DNA of 64,000 nucleotides from Peromyscus leucopus (GCF_004664715.2 NC_051066.1:81803735-81867734), one strand, 5' to 3'; shown: positions 11,082 to 22,980, numbered from the stretch's first letter. Notes: generated by a model not told the origin, from the letters alone. Numbers and translations are program-made.

Positions 11082-13280
11082 AACAGTTTAACTCAAAGTA
11101 CTGTCCTCCAGTCATACATAGAGGTTTTGGATGGCTTTAAACATAAGTGTTTAAATCCCAAGTGCTTAAATTAGAGCCTACAAATTTTTTTTGTCTTCCT
11201 TCAGTATATCTGATTGCCATAACTCACTAAAGGAATTCAATTTAAAAGAAAAATAAAAGTTTATAATCGAAACACATAGTATGAAACTTGAAATTCTCCA
11301 GGAACTAATAAAAATAAAATAAATAAAATGTAACTTGTTTTCAAAGAAACTTCTGCTCTCCATTTTCAACATTTAAGAGCCAGTAATCTTGGCCATTGTT
11401 CAAGAAAGAAATGTAGTTCTCTGTGAGGAGAATAATCCCAGTTCAAAACAATAAAGGCTGGTGTGTTAGAACCACATAGAGACGAAACTATCATCACAGT
11501 AAGCTACATATCACAAGATAACAATCTAGGACAATTTATCCTCTAAACCTTTGACAAACCACTTTATTTGAGAGGAAGTAGGGGGGGGTGCCTTATTGGT
11601 TGAGTGTAATTAAATATAGCCTTTTAGCTATTGATACATAAAAGAAAAATTGAGATATTGGTATCCCAATATTGGTATGCTGAAGTTTATTAAGGATGTT
11701 TCACTAATTGTATTGGAGGAAGAAGTAAAATTTGGAAGAACTGTGACTGGATCAGGGAGGCACTTTCTGTCACCTTAGCTTACTGTGATATAAACTCACA
11801 ATTAAAATGGCCAACCAGATACCTTCTGTGTAAGAAAGTGGCTGTGAACTATAATGGCAGGGACTGAAAGAGAACCATGGGCTGTGTCAGACAGACTCAC
11901 CACTGTGACACACGCTTGAGAGAGACAGATTAGAGCAGGAAAGCCTTGTCTGGGTTCCTGATCTCACAGGTTTCAGTCCATCCATCCTCTAACAGCTCCC
12001 TGACTTTGGGCGGGAGCCAGGGAAGATGTTACAGCACTAAGAGCTTGTGGAGGAGGAAGATTGTTCAATCCGTGTGGCCCGGGAGCAAAAGACAAGAAAG
12101 GAAGCGGCAGGGACAAGATACAGCTTTCCAGGACAAATCCCAGTGAGCGCTTCTCCCACCTGTGTCCCACCTCTCAATCACAGCACCTGAGTGTGACTTC
12201 ACTAAGAGATGAATCCATTGGTCAGGCCAGCCCCTTACCAAAGGCCCACCAGTTGGCAACCAAGTCTCTCATGTCTGAGCCTTTAGGAGATATCTTAGAT
12301 GAGAAAAAAAAAATGGATAGAGTATCCCAAGAATGAAACCTGAGCCGCCATCAGTCTCTGAGAGAACAGTTTGTTGTGTATACCTTGTATATTATTGGTG
12401 TTACCTACAGAAGAGTGGGTTTTAATTTTAGGAATTCACCCTGGTGGTTAGAGAATGCTCACATTCTTCAGAAAAGCCTCTCAGTTCCTCTAAACTGAAT
12501 TCTTCTGATCTGTAAAGCAAGCCACAAGAGTTGTCTCAGACTATCCCCCGCCCCAATCCCTGTGTGACTCAGTGGAGGAGGAGAGGATCGGTCTGCAGAA
12601 ACAGGCATCCCCTCTGTAACTACGACACTGGCTGAACTTGGTGGACTCATGTAGTCTTGGAAGGGCTTGGTTTTCCATTCCACGGCAGGAAGGACTCTGA
12701 TCGCTGAGGTCTCTGCACGTTTGGAATTCAGTCAGCCTGGACTCGGAGGAGAGGAGGTCAGCTGCCCCTTGGTTTTTCTGTTGGAAGTAAAAGGAAGGAG
12801 CTGGGCCTGCACATAAATGAGCACAAATTCTTTCATCTGACCCAGCGGCTTGGGGGCCTGAGAAGATGCATGCATGTGTCCTGGATGGGCTCAGGCAGTG
12901 GCTCATTTATAAAGAGTGGCCTCTACAGAGCCAGCTGTCAAAACAGCGGAGATTTGCCTGAGAGGACGGGAGGGGAAAACATTCAGATGAAGAGGTGCAC
13001 TGAAGACAGGCACCTCCCTTAAATAGTAAATGGCTACACTAGTAACTCTGTGTATGGATCCTGGATCCTGGGGGCAAAGGATGGGAAAATTCCTGAATGA
13101 GTAATAGACAGCAGAAACAATTCCCTTCTCTTTCAAGGTGAGAGTGCATTACTTGTGGGGTGTGTCCTTTCATTCATTTATTCATCTGTTGACTTGTTCA
13201 CTCAGTCAACATAGTCTAGCCTTTACTTCACTGGCCCTCTTTGCTTCTCTTTTACCACCAAGAAGGCCCCTTACAGCACG
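11082..13280. other. Unique intronic sequence
   Basis: A 2.2-kb stretch without a recognised gene. A G8 run sits at about 11581-11588. Positions 13160-13215 ('cattcatttattcatctg') look like the tail of an old L2. The 121-codon frame on the minus strand at 12541-12906 has no recognisable domain. Confidence 0.45.
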
Positions 13281-13284
13281 TATT

Positions 13285-13640
13285 CAAAATCAGGTTCAGC
13301 TGGGATGCTGACGAGATCCCTGGGTCGGTAAAGAACTTGTACATGCATGAGTGCCTGATCCCCAGCATCCACGTAAAAGCTGGGGCAGCATGTGGTGTCC
13401 TTGTGATCCTGTCATTGAGTGGGAGTGGCAGAAATGGAGGATGGACACTGTAGGCTTTCTGGTCAGCTAGCATATCAAATCAGTGATTTTTAATTGAATG
13501 AGAGACAGGGACTCAAAAAATAAATGAATAAATAAGATGCAATGGAACAAGACACTGGTTGTTGACTTCTGACCTCCACTAGTGTATGCATACACACACG
13601 TGTGTGCACACATGCAAGCATGTACACACTCACCCCATAC
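13285..13640 (+). repeat. B4-type SINE, plus
   Basis: A tRNA-like head ('gatccctgggtcggtaaaga' and 'cctgatccccagcatccac'), a worn B1-like body ending in 'gagacagggactcaaaaaa', then 'tctgacctccactagtgtat' and a CA/TG-rich tail. This matches the B4 order. Confidence 0.7.
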
Positions 13641-13654
13641 ACACCCATATACAA

Positions 13655-13787
13655 AGATTTAGCTGGGTATGGTAGGATAAGTGTAATCCCAGCACCTGGC
13701 AGGCTGAAGCAGAAGGATGATGTGTTAAAGGCCAGCCTGGTCTACATGCTTGAGACCCTGTGTCAAGGAGAAAAGAGGATTTAGTTT
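13655..13787 (+). repeat. Diverged B1 SINE, plus
   Basis: 'gctgggtatggtaggataag', 'tgtaatcccagcacctggca' and 'gccagcctggtctacatgct' occur in B1 order, ending in 'gagaccctgtgtcaagg'. It is old, with no clear duplication at the ends. Confidence 0.8.
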
Positions 13788-13837
13788 CTCAATCACAAAT
13801 GAATCACACATGATTCAAATCACACAAATGAATCATA

Positions 13838-13881
13838 CATTTATATATATATGTATATATATATATGTATATATATATAAA
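13838..13881. repeat. (TA)n-rich repeat
   Basis: Alternating TATATATATG units, roughly three of them, giving an easily melted AT-only tract. Confidence 0.9.
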
Positions 13882-14287
13882 TTCGTGGCATTTTAGAGTG
13901 AAATATAAGGATTTTTAATACTTTAAGGCCATGTTGATTACAAAATTAAAGTACAAAGCTGTTATATCCAGATGATTCCTAGTCAAGGTAGAAGTATTCT
14001 TTACTTATTCATTCTTCATTTGTTTGATAGATGATTATTGAGAGCTTCTGGGAATGCAGAAAACCTCAAAGTCTATAGTAAGGTGGAGAGAGTGGGCTTT
14101 TGCAGAGAAATACTTATTCTGTGAACTGAAAGCCCTTGAGTTGAGAGTTCAGGAGAGGAGTAGAGGAGTGGCTGGAGGAGTAGAGGAGAGTCTCAGCCAT
14201 ATCAGAGCGTCTGCCCAACTACCCCAGCAAGTTTGACTTTTCTCTGGAATATACCTTCAAGGATCTGGGTGCACTTAGCGGGGTGTA
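13882..14287. other. Intronic sequence, possible L2 remnant
   Basis: Positions about 14005-14055 ('cattcttcatttgtttgata' then 'gattattgagagcttctggg') resemble the 3' end of L2. The rest, including the purine-rich GGAGTAGAGGAGT repeats at 14150-14190, is unassigned. Confidence 0.4.
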
Positions 14288-14696
14288 CTGGCTGGTTTTG
14301 TGTGTCAACTTGACACAAGCTGGAGTCATCAGAGAGGAAGGAGCCTCAGTTGAGGAAAGTCCTTGATGAGATCCAGCTGTAAGGCATTTTCTCATTAGTG
14401 ATCAATGGGGGAGGGCCCAGCCCATTGTGGGTAGTGCCATTTCTGGGCAGGTGGTCCTGGGCCTGTAAGAAGATGGGATGAGCAAGCCATGGGGAGCAAA
14501 CCAGTAAGCAGCTCCTCTCCATGGCCTCTGCATCAGCTCTTGCCACCAGGTTCCTGCCCTGTTTGAGTTCCTGTCCTGACTTCCTTCAGTGATGAACAGC
14601 AATGCTGAAGTGTAAGACTAATAAATCCTTTCCTCTCCAACTTGCTCTTTGGTCTTGGTGTTTCTTTGCAGCAATAGAAACCCTAGCTAAGACAGT
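14288..14696 (+). mobile_element. Rodent interspersed repeat (URR1-like), plus
   Basis: It starts 'tactggctggttttgtgtgt' and ends 'gcaatagaaaccctagctaa'. The middle ('gatcaatgggggagggccca', 'tcagtgatgaacagcaatgc') is a very common rodent repeat that I recall, without certainty, as the URR1 or related nonautonomous type. It has the same 3' terminal motif as the copies at 46338 and 61391. I see no clear target-site duplication. Confidence 0.75.
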
Positions 14697-15638
14697 GGAT
14701 GAGTGTGATGTGTATGTAAGGGAGTATAAACATTCCAGTTCCTGTATTGATAGTTCGCCCAGCTTCGTGCAGAAAACACTAAGCAATGCAGAGCCTTCTT
14801 ACAAAGCTGAGTTGGCTGTTGCTAAGGATAATCAAGACAAAATACTAGACTGGGAGACTTAAAGAACTAATTTCCCAGAGTTCTGGTGACTAGAAACCTA
14901 AATTTATAGCAGAGTTTGGCTTCTCCTCAGGAATCTTTCCTAGGCTTGCAGAGGGCTGTCACTTGCCGTGGTCACAGCTTTTCCTGTATGCCTTCATACC
15001 TCTGGTGTCTTTACATCCAGGTCTTCTAAGGATGTTAGTCCAGTTGGATGAAGTCCACTGTGATATCGTTTTATCCTTGGAGTATGTTGAGGTACTATGG
15101 GTAAAGACCTCCTCATGTGGATTTGGGAGGGACAGTTTAGCCCATCACAGAAATGAGCCAAATCTAGAAGACTAAAGAGGGTATGTAGGAAGAGGGTAGG
15201 GATGCATGTGATAAGGGATTGAAAGTGATGTGTATTGTGAGAAACAATTCAAGGCAAAAGTAGAGTGTATTCACTTTACTTCAGATGTCCACAGTGGCAG
15301 AACAAGGGCCACTCGACCTTGTGCTCATTGAACTGCATCAGTGGGAACCGTGTTCAGGAGGCTGCACACTCCCAGTGCCTACATCCTTTAAAACACTGTG
15401 AATTAGGTCAAGAGGAGCTTTAAGGAACACCTGAGAGCTTAGACATCCCACTTAGGGCAAGGCCTGGGTTCCAGAAGACTCCATGGGAACTTATCTCTTT
15501 AGGACTGGGTCCTCAAGACACTAGGCAATAATGAGAACAGAAGAAGATGGGGACCTGACAGGGATCTACAAACTCCACATCCAGACACGCCGGGCCTCAG
15601 GAGACATGACAGACTTTTCTAGAAGTACTTTTCGGCTT
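14697..15638. other. Unique intronic sequence
   Basis: Nothing recognised. The bases 15639-15655 are the left copy of the 17-bp duplication of the next B1. Confidence 0.45.
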
Positions 15639-15655
15639 AAGAATACACATTGTGG

Positions 15656-15789
15656 GCCGGGCAGTGGTGGCGCATGCCTTTAATCCAAGTACTCGGGAGG
15701 CAGAGGCAGGCGGATCTCTGTAGTTCGAGCAGCCTGGCTACCAAGTGAGTTCCAGAAAGCGCAAAGCTACACAGAGAAACCCTGTCTCG

Positions 15790-15832
<43 letters not shown>
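15656..15832 (+). mobile_element. Young B1 SINE with 17-bp duplication
   Basis: A near-complete B1 begins 'gccgggcagtggtggcgcat' and keeps Pol III box-like sequence near its start. It includes 'ccagaaagcgcaaagctac', the cricetid-type body, ends 'aaaccctgtctcg' and has an uninterrupted run of 45 A (15790-15834, the last two shared with the duplication). Perfect 17-bp copies of aagaatacacattgtgg flank it at 15639-15655 and 15833-15849. The intact duplication and pure A tail point to recent retroposition. Confidence 0.95.
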
Positions 15833-15836
<4 letters not shown>

Positions 15837-15849
15837 ATACACATTGTGG

Positions 15850-17548
15850 AATTTCAGAAGGGAGCCGTGGCATCAGAGCACAGAGTTTGTCTAAGGAGCC
15901 CCTAGGAACAGCATGCCAAAGGAACCAAAGTTCATCTGTGGACGTCTCCTTATTAACTCCTGATTGCATGCAGTTCCTGCTTGTAAGTAATTGGTGCCAA
16001 TTGAGAGAGGAGGCAGAGAAACCCTGGGAGAGGAAGTAAACGCAGTCTCCATCCTCTCCATCTTATCACTGTCACCATTGATCAAAATAACCTCTCCTGC
16101 GGGGTTTCCTTGCGAATTTTATCCTTGCGGTGCTTCATTACCATTTTGAGTTATAAAAGGGGAGAAGTCGATTTTATTGGATCCTAAATGTTACTCAAAG
16201 CAACTTCCTGTCCAGAGTGCAAATTATTAAAATTGACGCAGGATGTGTGTGAGAGGTAATATCCCTTTTCGTAGGCCTCTCTCTAAATTTCACGATACTC
16301 TGCAGAATGGATTAGATTTGCAGGGTGTGGGGACTCTGAAAAGAAAATAGAATTGTGTATTGATGCCTTCAGAAATATTATTTGATGGCAATAAAATATT
16401 CCCCGAAATTCCCTTCAGAGGGGAGAAAATGGAGTTTGTTTTCCGTAATTGCATTTTCTAGCATTTGCTCTCACACTTTCCAATATAAGCCAATTGCGAC
16501 CTGTGATTTGGTTTTGCTTATTGGCAAAAGTACCATGTAAATTGATCTGTGATGCATTTAAAGAAGATGCCTTGAAAGTTTGGAAATTGAGATGGCTTTT
16601 TCTGATTAGATTTCGAGAGTATTAGGGTTCATTTCTATATTTTAGTCTAATGTAATATTAGCCAAATATGTTCTTTTTCAATTTAGTTTTAATCAAGTTC
16701 TAGAAGACCATTTTCATCTAGCCCCAGTGGTGCTGTTAAGGCAGAGATTTCACTTCCCCTGTCAGCCCTGGCTTCTGCAGCCCAGCCCCAGCCCAGCCCT
16801 GCCTGTTGAAACCCCACATTCCCGGGCCCCAGCGATATTTGCAAGCTCTAGAACAGCACTGATTTCAAAAGGATTTTTTAAATTTCTATTTGCAAGGTTA
16901 AGGAGGAGGGAATTTAAAAAGCCTCTAAAATAGTTATTTCTCTTAAAAGATATGGCCTTTATGCCTTGTGTTATTTTTATTTAATTTGGTCTTCGCCATG
17001 CCTAATGATGTAAAATGCAAACACACGGGATTTGCATTTGTTCCCCTAATTATTCAGTGGAATAATTGCCACTTATTTTATAATCATCATCGCTGGGAGG
17101 AACACCTTCCTCTCACTTGCTTTTGAAAGGCTTTGTGGGGAAAAGATCCAACATATTTGTCAGCTCATCATAGAGCCTTGTCATAGGCACTTCTCTGTTA
17201 ATAAAGACATTTACTGAGTACTGTCTTAAAGGGGTCGGGAGGAAGCAGGAGACTGGCTGCTTCTCCCAAATGAAGTTATAATGCAAAATGAAATATAACA
17301 CAGAATCACAGGAGTAGTCATCATCTTTTGTGTGTCATGTATTGTATCCAATCTTTGCTGCTTTGGCTAATTTCCATGGCCACTTTAGGATAGATCATAT
17401 AATTTTACTTCTGATGGGTAATATTAGGTTAAATAGCATGCTTTCGATTTGAGTTTCGAAGGAAGTAATCTGAGGTTGGTGTGATTCCGATGCCTATGCT
17501 CTTCCTCCATGCCTTACATTTATATTCTCCCACCCCGCTCAGGGATAT

Positions 17549-17549
<1 letters not shown>
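15850..17549. other. Repeat-poor block, candidate conserved noncoding region
   Basis: About 1.7 kb after the B1 without any recognised interspersed repeat or microsatellite. It is AT-rich with several TAATTA/AATAATT-like motifs, especially 16900-17100. Intact, repeat-free AT-rich intron near developmental genes often carries enhancers, but conservation cannot be judged from one sequence. Confidence 0.4.
17015..17037. promoter_or_regulatory. Inverted pair of octamer-like sites
   Basis: ATGCAAA at 17015-17021 and ATTTGCAT at 17030-17037 form inverted copies of a POU octamer core. The second is a perfect 8-bp octamer. Homeodomain-like 'cctaattattcag' and 'ggaataattgcc' follow within 40 bp. Binding is inference. 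Confidence 0.35.

Positions 17550-17593
<44 letters not shown>
17550..17593. repeat. (CA)n microsatellite
   Basis: About 22 CA units. It accounts for the valine-cysteine run in the longest minus-strand frame of this area (17520-17945). Confidence 0.95.
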
Positions 17594-17594
<1 letters not shown>

Positions 17595-18047
17595 CCGACT
17601 GAGATGACGCTTGACAGTGTCTTTACCAATTTGTCTTGGTGCTGTCTCATGAAACCCTGATTTGGATCCACCTTTCTGTAGTGGAAGGAGATAGCTTGAA
17701 GGGTCTTTAGAAGACAATCCATTCAGATCAAATTTGTTGCATGCTGTTCTAAATTGTTCTAAACAAGTCAAGGCCCTTGTCTGTAAGGAAAAGGTTGGAT
17801 AAAACTGAACAGTGGAATACACTGCCTTTGACTGCTGTTGTCCAGACAGATGGTGGTTTATCTGACTGAGTGATCCTCGGCCAGACAGATGCCACTCTAG
17901 ACAGATAGCAGATAGCACAATAGCTTTACATGTACCACACAACATGTTGGCCTGGGTAGCAACTTAGAGCTATTCAATTGAGAACAAGGTGGTGTTAGTC
18001 ATTATGGTTATTACCTACCTCATGGTTCTGCACATACATATGGGTGT

Positions 18048-18051
<4 letters not shown>
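17594..18051. other. Unique intronic sequence
   Basis: Nothing recognised between the two dinucleotide arrays. Confidence 0.45.

Positions 18052-18088
<37 letters not shown>
18052..18088. repeat. (TG)n microsatellite
   Basis: About 18 TG units. Confidence 0.95.
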
Positions 18089-18090
<2 letters not shown>

Positions 18091-20306
18091 GTTATGTTGT
18101 AATAGAATTATGGCTGAGACAGGATGTAAACAAGAAGTTGCTGGGGGACAATAGCAACATCTCTGAGATGTCTTGATGGTCTCTAAACTGTAGTGAGCAC
18201 TAAAGGCTGCACTTTCATGGTTTTACACTTCTCAGTTATGTCACGCATTGTTGGTGAATCGGTTACTATTCAGGTCGGGGCAGTAGGGTGATGGGGTAGA
18301 CTTTCTCCTTTGTGTGGAAAAACGCTTGTGCCATCTCTGGTACCTTAGCAGTCTCATTGTGAAGGAGACTGAAGACGATGAGGGGCTTTTCTGCTGTCTT
18401 TTTACGCTCGCCGTAATTCCTGCCGTGGTCTGTCGGGCTTCACTCAGCATTCCTTCATTCTCCTGGGATTCCAGCTCGGCCCTGACGTTATTGTAATCTG
18501 GTTTTCTGTGTTTAATATTTCTTAGACTTGGTTTCCCATTGCAAGCATGGAAGAAACCCTAATGCATGAGTTTCAGAGGAGAAGGTAGCAGTCTGAACCT
18601 GCTGTGTGGCTCCATCAGCAAGTGTGAGTATTCACGTGAGAGCTGTCAGGACTTGTGAAAATTAATGGAGCCTGACGGGGGACAGACTGAGGTCAGAGAC
18701 GGAGCTTGCCCTGCCTGAACGTTCCTGGTGGTTTTGCAGCTGAGGCAAGTGAGGGCAAATGTGGAGCCCAGAGGGATTCCTAGAGGTCTGTGTGTCCATT
18801 TAATGCGTGGGCCGTGGACACCAAGTACCAAAGTCTTTTCTAGGCCCCAGGTGGCCTGTGCATCCTCGTAGCTAACAGTGCGCCCTTCTTGCTTCTGGCT
18901 GGACTCGGCCCTCTTTGCAGAAATCACCAAGTGAGGAACTGAGAAGGGAGCTCTCCCTGGACCATCCCTGAGCCTCATTTCCTCTGGCATCTTAGCCACT
19001 GGTCTTATTTTACTCCTTTCATCCTCCCGCAGAAGCTTCTGCTTGCTCAATTTTCCAGCTTGAGTTTTTCTTACTCATTCCTCAGTAAAATAGTCTTTGG
19101 GGCTTTGACCATTTTTCTGGGGTCCTCCTGGAATCACAGTATCAAAACTATGTACTGATTTTAAGCAGGGAGATTTTCCTCTTCTTACCTGTCTTCAGGG
19201 TGTCACAGGGTCCCTGACACTGCTGCTGTCTGGGACCAGTGTTCTGAAGCATCCCTGCCGCTGCTGCCGGAGGGCTGAAGGTTTCAGGGATGTGATTGGA
19301 TTGCCGTCTGTCGGCATCTCTTACTTTGTTTAGGAATGACCAGTGATGATCACAATGTATTTAATATTGACGGGGCTCCTTGTGATCCTACAAAGTGAGG
19401 TTGCTATCCAGCACCTGGAAGGAGAGCCTGAAGGCTGTGCTTCTGAGCCTGATTTTCCTGAGGACCTGGGAGCCACGGCATGTTCTGCTAGTCTGACCTC
19501 ACCTCTTTGTTTCCTCTCTTCCTGCTATGGAGTAAGCTTTACGGACTGGCAGTCTTATGACACCGATCACCGTGGTTTCTTCACATGTTTTCAAAATCTC
19601 TAATTTGGGAGAATGGAGAGGAGTGTACATAGAAATCAGAGATCTGAAGTTGTGCTTCAAAACTAGGCTTTCTTTTCCAGAGGAAACCTTGAGAGCCATG
19701 TTGGCTTTGGATGCTTTCTATGCTGGGTGCTGAGGTTTCCCCATGGCTTTAGCAGACAAAAATAAGAGATGCCCATCATTTAGCCTTATTTACCAGTTTC
19801 TTGATTGAAAATATAGGCCTGGAGAAGGTGGTTTTGTCATTAGCCACAAACTAATGAGCCATTCTGGTTGCCCCTGTTTCCCATAATCCCTACGCAGGAG
19901 GAATGAAAAGTGTCAGGCAAGCCCATGTGGAAGGCAGATGCCCTGGAAAAGCAAATTGTTGGAATACCTTCTGCAATGATTTATAGCAGAAAAATAGGCT
20001 GCAGTTATATGATACTTAATTTTGAGGCACATTAATTTTTATTGAAGGAGTGGAGCAAGCTATCCTGGGAATCTTATTTATCCAGAGCAACACTTGTATA
20101 TGATCATTTAAAAATGATGTGCCAGTGCCCCATTTCTGACTACCCTCTATTAATTCCCCAGCTACTTCAGCTTAATGCGTTATCCCATCCCTCACCAGCT
20201 CCTACAGATGTTGAGTTTGGACTTCCTTTCTCCTGTCCAAGCTTTGTCCTACTTCTTGTAATATAGCCAACACATTCATTCTAAGGCCTTGCATCAAGTT
20301 GACATA
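18089..20306. other. Unique intronic sequence
   Basis: 2.2 kb without a recognised repeat or gene. The 134-codon minus-strand frame at 18646-19050 has no domain I recognise and no splice context, and is left uncalled. Confidence 0.45.
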
Positions 20307-20307
20307 C

Positions 20308-20412
20308 TTCCCTTCCCTTCCCTTCCCTTCCCTTCCCTTCCCTCCCTTCCCCTCCCTCCCTCCCCTCCCTCCCCTCCCTCCCCTCCCCTCCCCTCCCCTC
20401 CCCTCCCCTTCC
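20308..20412. repeat. (CCCTT)n/(CCCCT)n polypyrimidine tract
   Basis: About 105 bp containing only C and T on the plus strand: first TTCCC units, then CCCTCCC, then CCCCT units. The minus strand therefore has many G3-G4 runs in close spacing, which suits G-quadruplex or triplex formation. The overlapping minus-strand Gly/Glu/Arg-rich frames are translations of the repeat. Confidence 0.95.
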
Positions 20413-21256
20413 AGATTCTCCTGGGAGGTAGTAGGCAAGAAAATTATGCCAACAGCTGCAGTAGAATTTAGGGAATGCCTTTAAAAAAGCCAGGACATGT
20501 GTTGTCATAGCAGGAGGCTGACACTGCCCCTCATGTCTCATGCAGGAGAAGCCCATGACATAGCCAGAGAAATATCTAGAATGGAGAATTCTGTTTCATA
20601 GTGCAAATGAAAAGGGACATATAGTCTAGAACTAGAGAAAAGATCACCATGGGTGAGGAAGTGGCTCAGGAACTCAAGCAACAGAGGAATCGTAGCCAGG
20701 CATTGTCAGGTTCTAACAGATTGGGCCTTAGATGATACACATTTTAGCTTGGGAGGAAGTCTAGAGTCTAGTCCCACCTGTGCTACCCACGTGGATGGTA
20801 ACTACACAGCAAACAGCGGCATCTCTCTAGTAGTGGCTTTCTATATCCATAGACTGGAGCTGGGGGGCATCGTGTTGTTGTTTTTTTAATTTTTAATTCA
20901 TTTTTAAAAATCTTTTTTCAAATGTAACCTTTCCTCTTATTGCAAATTCAAAGAACACAGAGCTGTTCTGGTAAATCTGGGAGTAAGTCCCTCCCCCCAG
21001 CCCTGTGCTTTTCTCCTGAGTCTTGCTTTAGCTCTGAGGAAACCTCACACCAGTATGCCAGCCTGCCCTGATGCATTCTCCTACCTCCGTGCTGTGATTG
21101 ACTGGAGCTGCTTGAGTTCAGGATGCTGTGAGCAGGACGCAGTCCCTTTGCTTATGTTAGAGTGAGGACCTACACCTGATGTGCACATAGCTGAAGAAAA
21201 CTGCATAACTGAAGATATCTGCCTGCATTGGGTGCTGCTGATACCTGTTCTTTGCT

Positions 21257-21260
<4 letters not shown>
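20413..21260. other. Unique intronic sequence
   Basis: Nothing recognised apart from an A/T-rich segment at 20878-20925. Confidence 0.45.

Positions 21261-21325
<65 letters not shown>
21261..21325. repeat. (CA)n microsatellite
   Basis: About 32 uninterrupted CA units, the longest pure CA array in the window. Confidence 0.95.
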
Positions 21326-21327
<2 letters not shown>

Positions 21328-22075
21328 GGGTACCCACTGGGCTCTAGGAGGAAACCAGAGACATTTCAAGGGAGTAAAAGCTGATAGGAGGAATAGAATT
21401 TGGATAGCCTCCTTATTACTCCTTTGTGAATGAAAGGCCAGGGGATGACTCCTAGAAAAGAGCGGGAAAGAAGTGGCATGTTTAGGATAATTCTCTAGAA
21501 GGTCTTACTTACCACCACGCACAAGCTGGAGGCTACCATGCTTCCTCTCTTTATCCCAATGGCCTTGTTGGTTCTGATAACACTCATACTGCTTAAGGAT
21601 ATATTGGATCATTGCCAGATTCTGTCATAGTTTTCAGAGGTTTCTTTTCCATTGTCTACTGTGATTCTTTGAGGGTAATGGTGTTGTGTGTGGCATCAGG
21701 AGTGATGTGATCTGTGGATGAAGTAATGGCTTATTGGGTGGCAGATGGGAGGGGTAGTCTCCATCATCATAACCACAAGTAACAGCTCAGCTAATGTCTG
21801 CTGAAGGACCAGAGTGCCCGAAATTGTTTAGGATCCCGTTTAATCCCACTAAAGTTTCTCAGTCCACGCTATTTTTTTTCCTACTTATATTTGAAGAAAG
21901 TATCATTTGAAAGGCATGGACTGGAACTTAGCTGGTAGACCAGATGTTGCAGTGACAAAATAGGACACTTTATGAAAACTTCAACTTGGAAGAAGATATG
22001 ACATTGAGTTATATTTTGTCACAGCCTAGGATGCCAAGACTAGTTTCTGGAGTCTAAGAAGCTTCTGGCAGCTCT
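21326..22075. other. Unique intronic sequence
   Basis: Nothing recognised. Confidence 0.45.
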
Positions 22076-22079
22076 TGGA

Positions 22080-22150
22080 CACGCTCATTCATTGTATCAC
22101 TAAACAAATATGAATTGTGTGCTTACCATTGGAAAGTATTAAACTGAGTT
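22080..22150 (+). repeat. Possible L2 3'-end remnant
   Basis: 'cattcattgtatcactaaac' followed by 'aaatatgaattgtgtgctta' resembles the L2 'cattcattcatt...ttattgagcacctac' pattern. It is strongly diverged. Confidence 0.45.
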
Positions 22151-22284
22151 CTTTTAGTCAAACAAGAAACCACAACCACGACCCATGCCTTAAATCAAGG
22201 AGGAGATGAGTCACACATAAAAAGCAAAACTAAAACCTGGAGCTCCAGTAGTGACCGTGTTTACTCTGACATGCATCTGCTTCT

Positions 22285-22410
22285 GAAGCTTTAAATCCTG
22301 CTCCTGCTGCCATCCTCACCCTGAGAACAAAAGGCAGCTGTCCAAAGTCAAACAGCTAATACACGGCAGAGCCTGTAGGGCCCCCACTCCCAACCCCATG
22401 CTCCTCCACA
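22285..22410 (-). repeat. Possible MIR, minus
   Basis: 'aaaggcagctgtccaaagtc' then 'aaacagctaatacacggcag' matches the reversed MIR core order ('ggtcacacagctagtaagtggcaga'). Confidence 0.5.
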
Positions 22411-22883
22411 GCCCATGTAGTACTGGTTTAAAATTGAATCTTAAGAATAGAAACTTGAAAAGCGTGGCAAGACAGCACTACATAATATCTGAAGACACAC
22501 GGAGGATGAAGGAGAGTGTCATAGAGTGGGACAGGAGGCAGAGACATCTGGGGAAGAAGAGAGAGGTGGCCCTAACAGCAGAGAAGGGAATCTGGAGAGT
22601 ACAGCCTCAGCAACCAAGGGGGTGGATATTTGCAGAGACTGTGATGTCCCTGTGGTCAGATCAAGCCGGGTGAGAACTGAGAATCAGTTTTTCTTTGTCC
22701 CCCAGGCAATTATTAGGATGTTCCAGGAAAGCTTTTGGAGGATAATAAAAGCAGAAGCCAAATTGCCTGGAGTTGTGTATTATTGGTGTAAAACTATAGT
22801 GGCCCACCAGGCAATGCCAATGAGGGCCAAGCAGAAGCAACAGCAAGAGTGGGAAGGTCGGTAGAGTTTGTGAGCATTGCTGG
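22411..22883. other. Unique intronic sequence
   Basis: Overlapping frames of 91 and 112 codons exist on the plus strand (22398-22864) but share the same DNA in different frames and have no recognisable domain. I regard them as chance. Confidence 0.4.
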
Positions 22884-22931
22884 ATTTATTTATTTATTTA
22901 TTTTATTTTCTAGGAGAAGTGGGAAGCTCTG

Positions 22932-22979
<48 letters not shown>
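22884..22979. repeat. (TTTA)n then (TG)n microsatellites
   Basis: TTTA units at about 22884-22908 are followed, after a short unique piece, by about 22-23 TG units at 22934-22979. Confidence 0.9.

Positions 22980-22980
<1 letters not shown>

Noticed and set aside
12541..12906. 121-codon minus-strand frame
   Set aside because: No recognisable domain, and it overlaps another minus frame in a different register.
15790..15834. A45 run as a polyadenylated processed pseudogene
   Set aside because: The sequence before it is a B1 SINE, not a gene, and the duplication bounds exactly the B1.
17429..17945. Minus-strand frames of 97 and 141 codons with a Val-Cys run
   Set aside because: They run through the CA microsatellite in two different frames and show no domain.
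18646..19050. 134-codon minus-strand frame
   Set aside because: No recognisable family, no splice or promoter context, and no start-site support. Treated as chance.
20202..20556. Gly/Glu/Arg-rich and Pro/Ser/Leu-rich frames
   Set aside because: They are translations of the CCCTT/CCCCT repeat in several frames.
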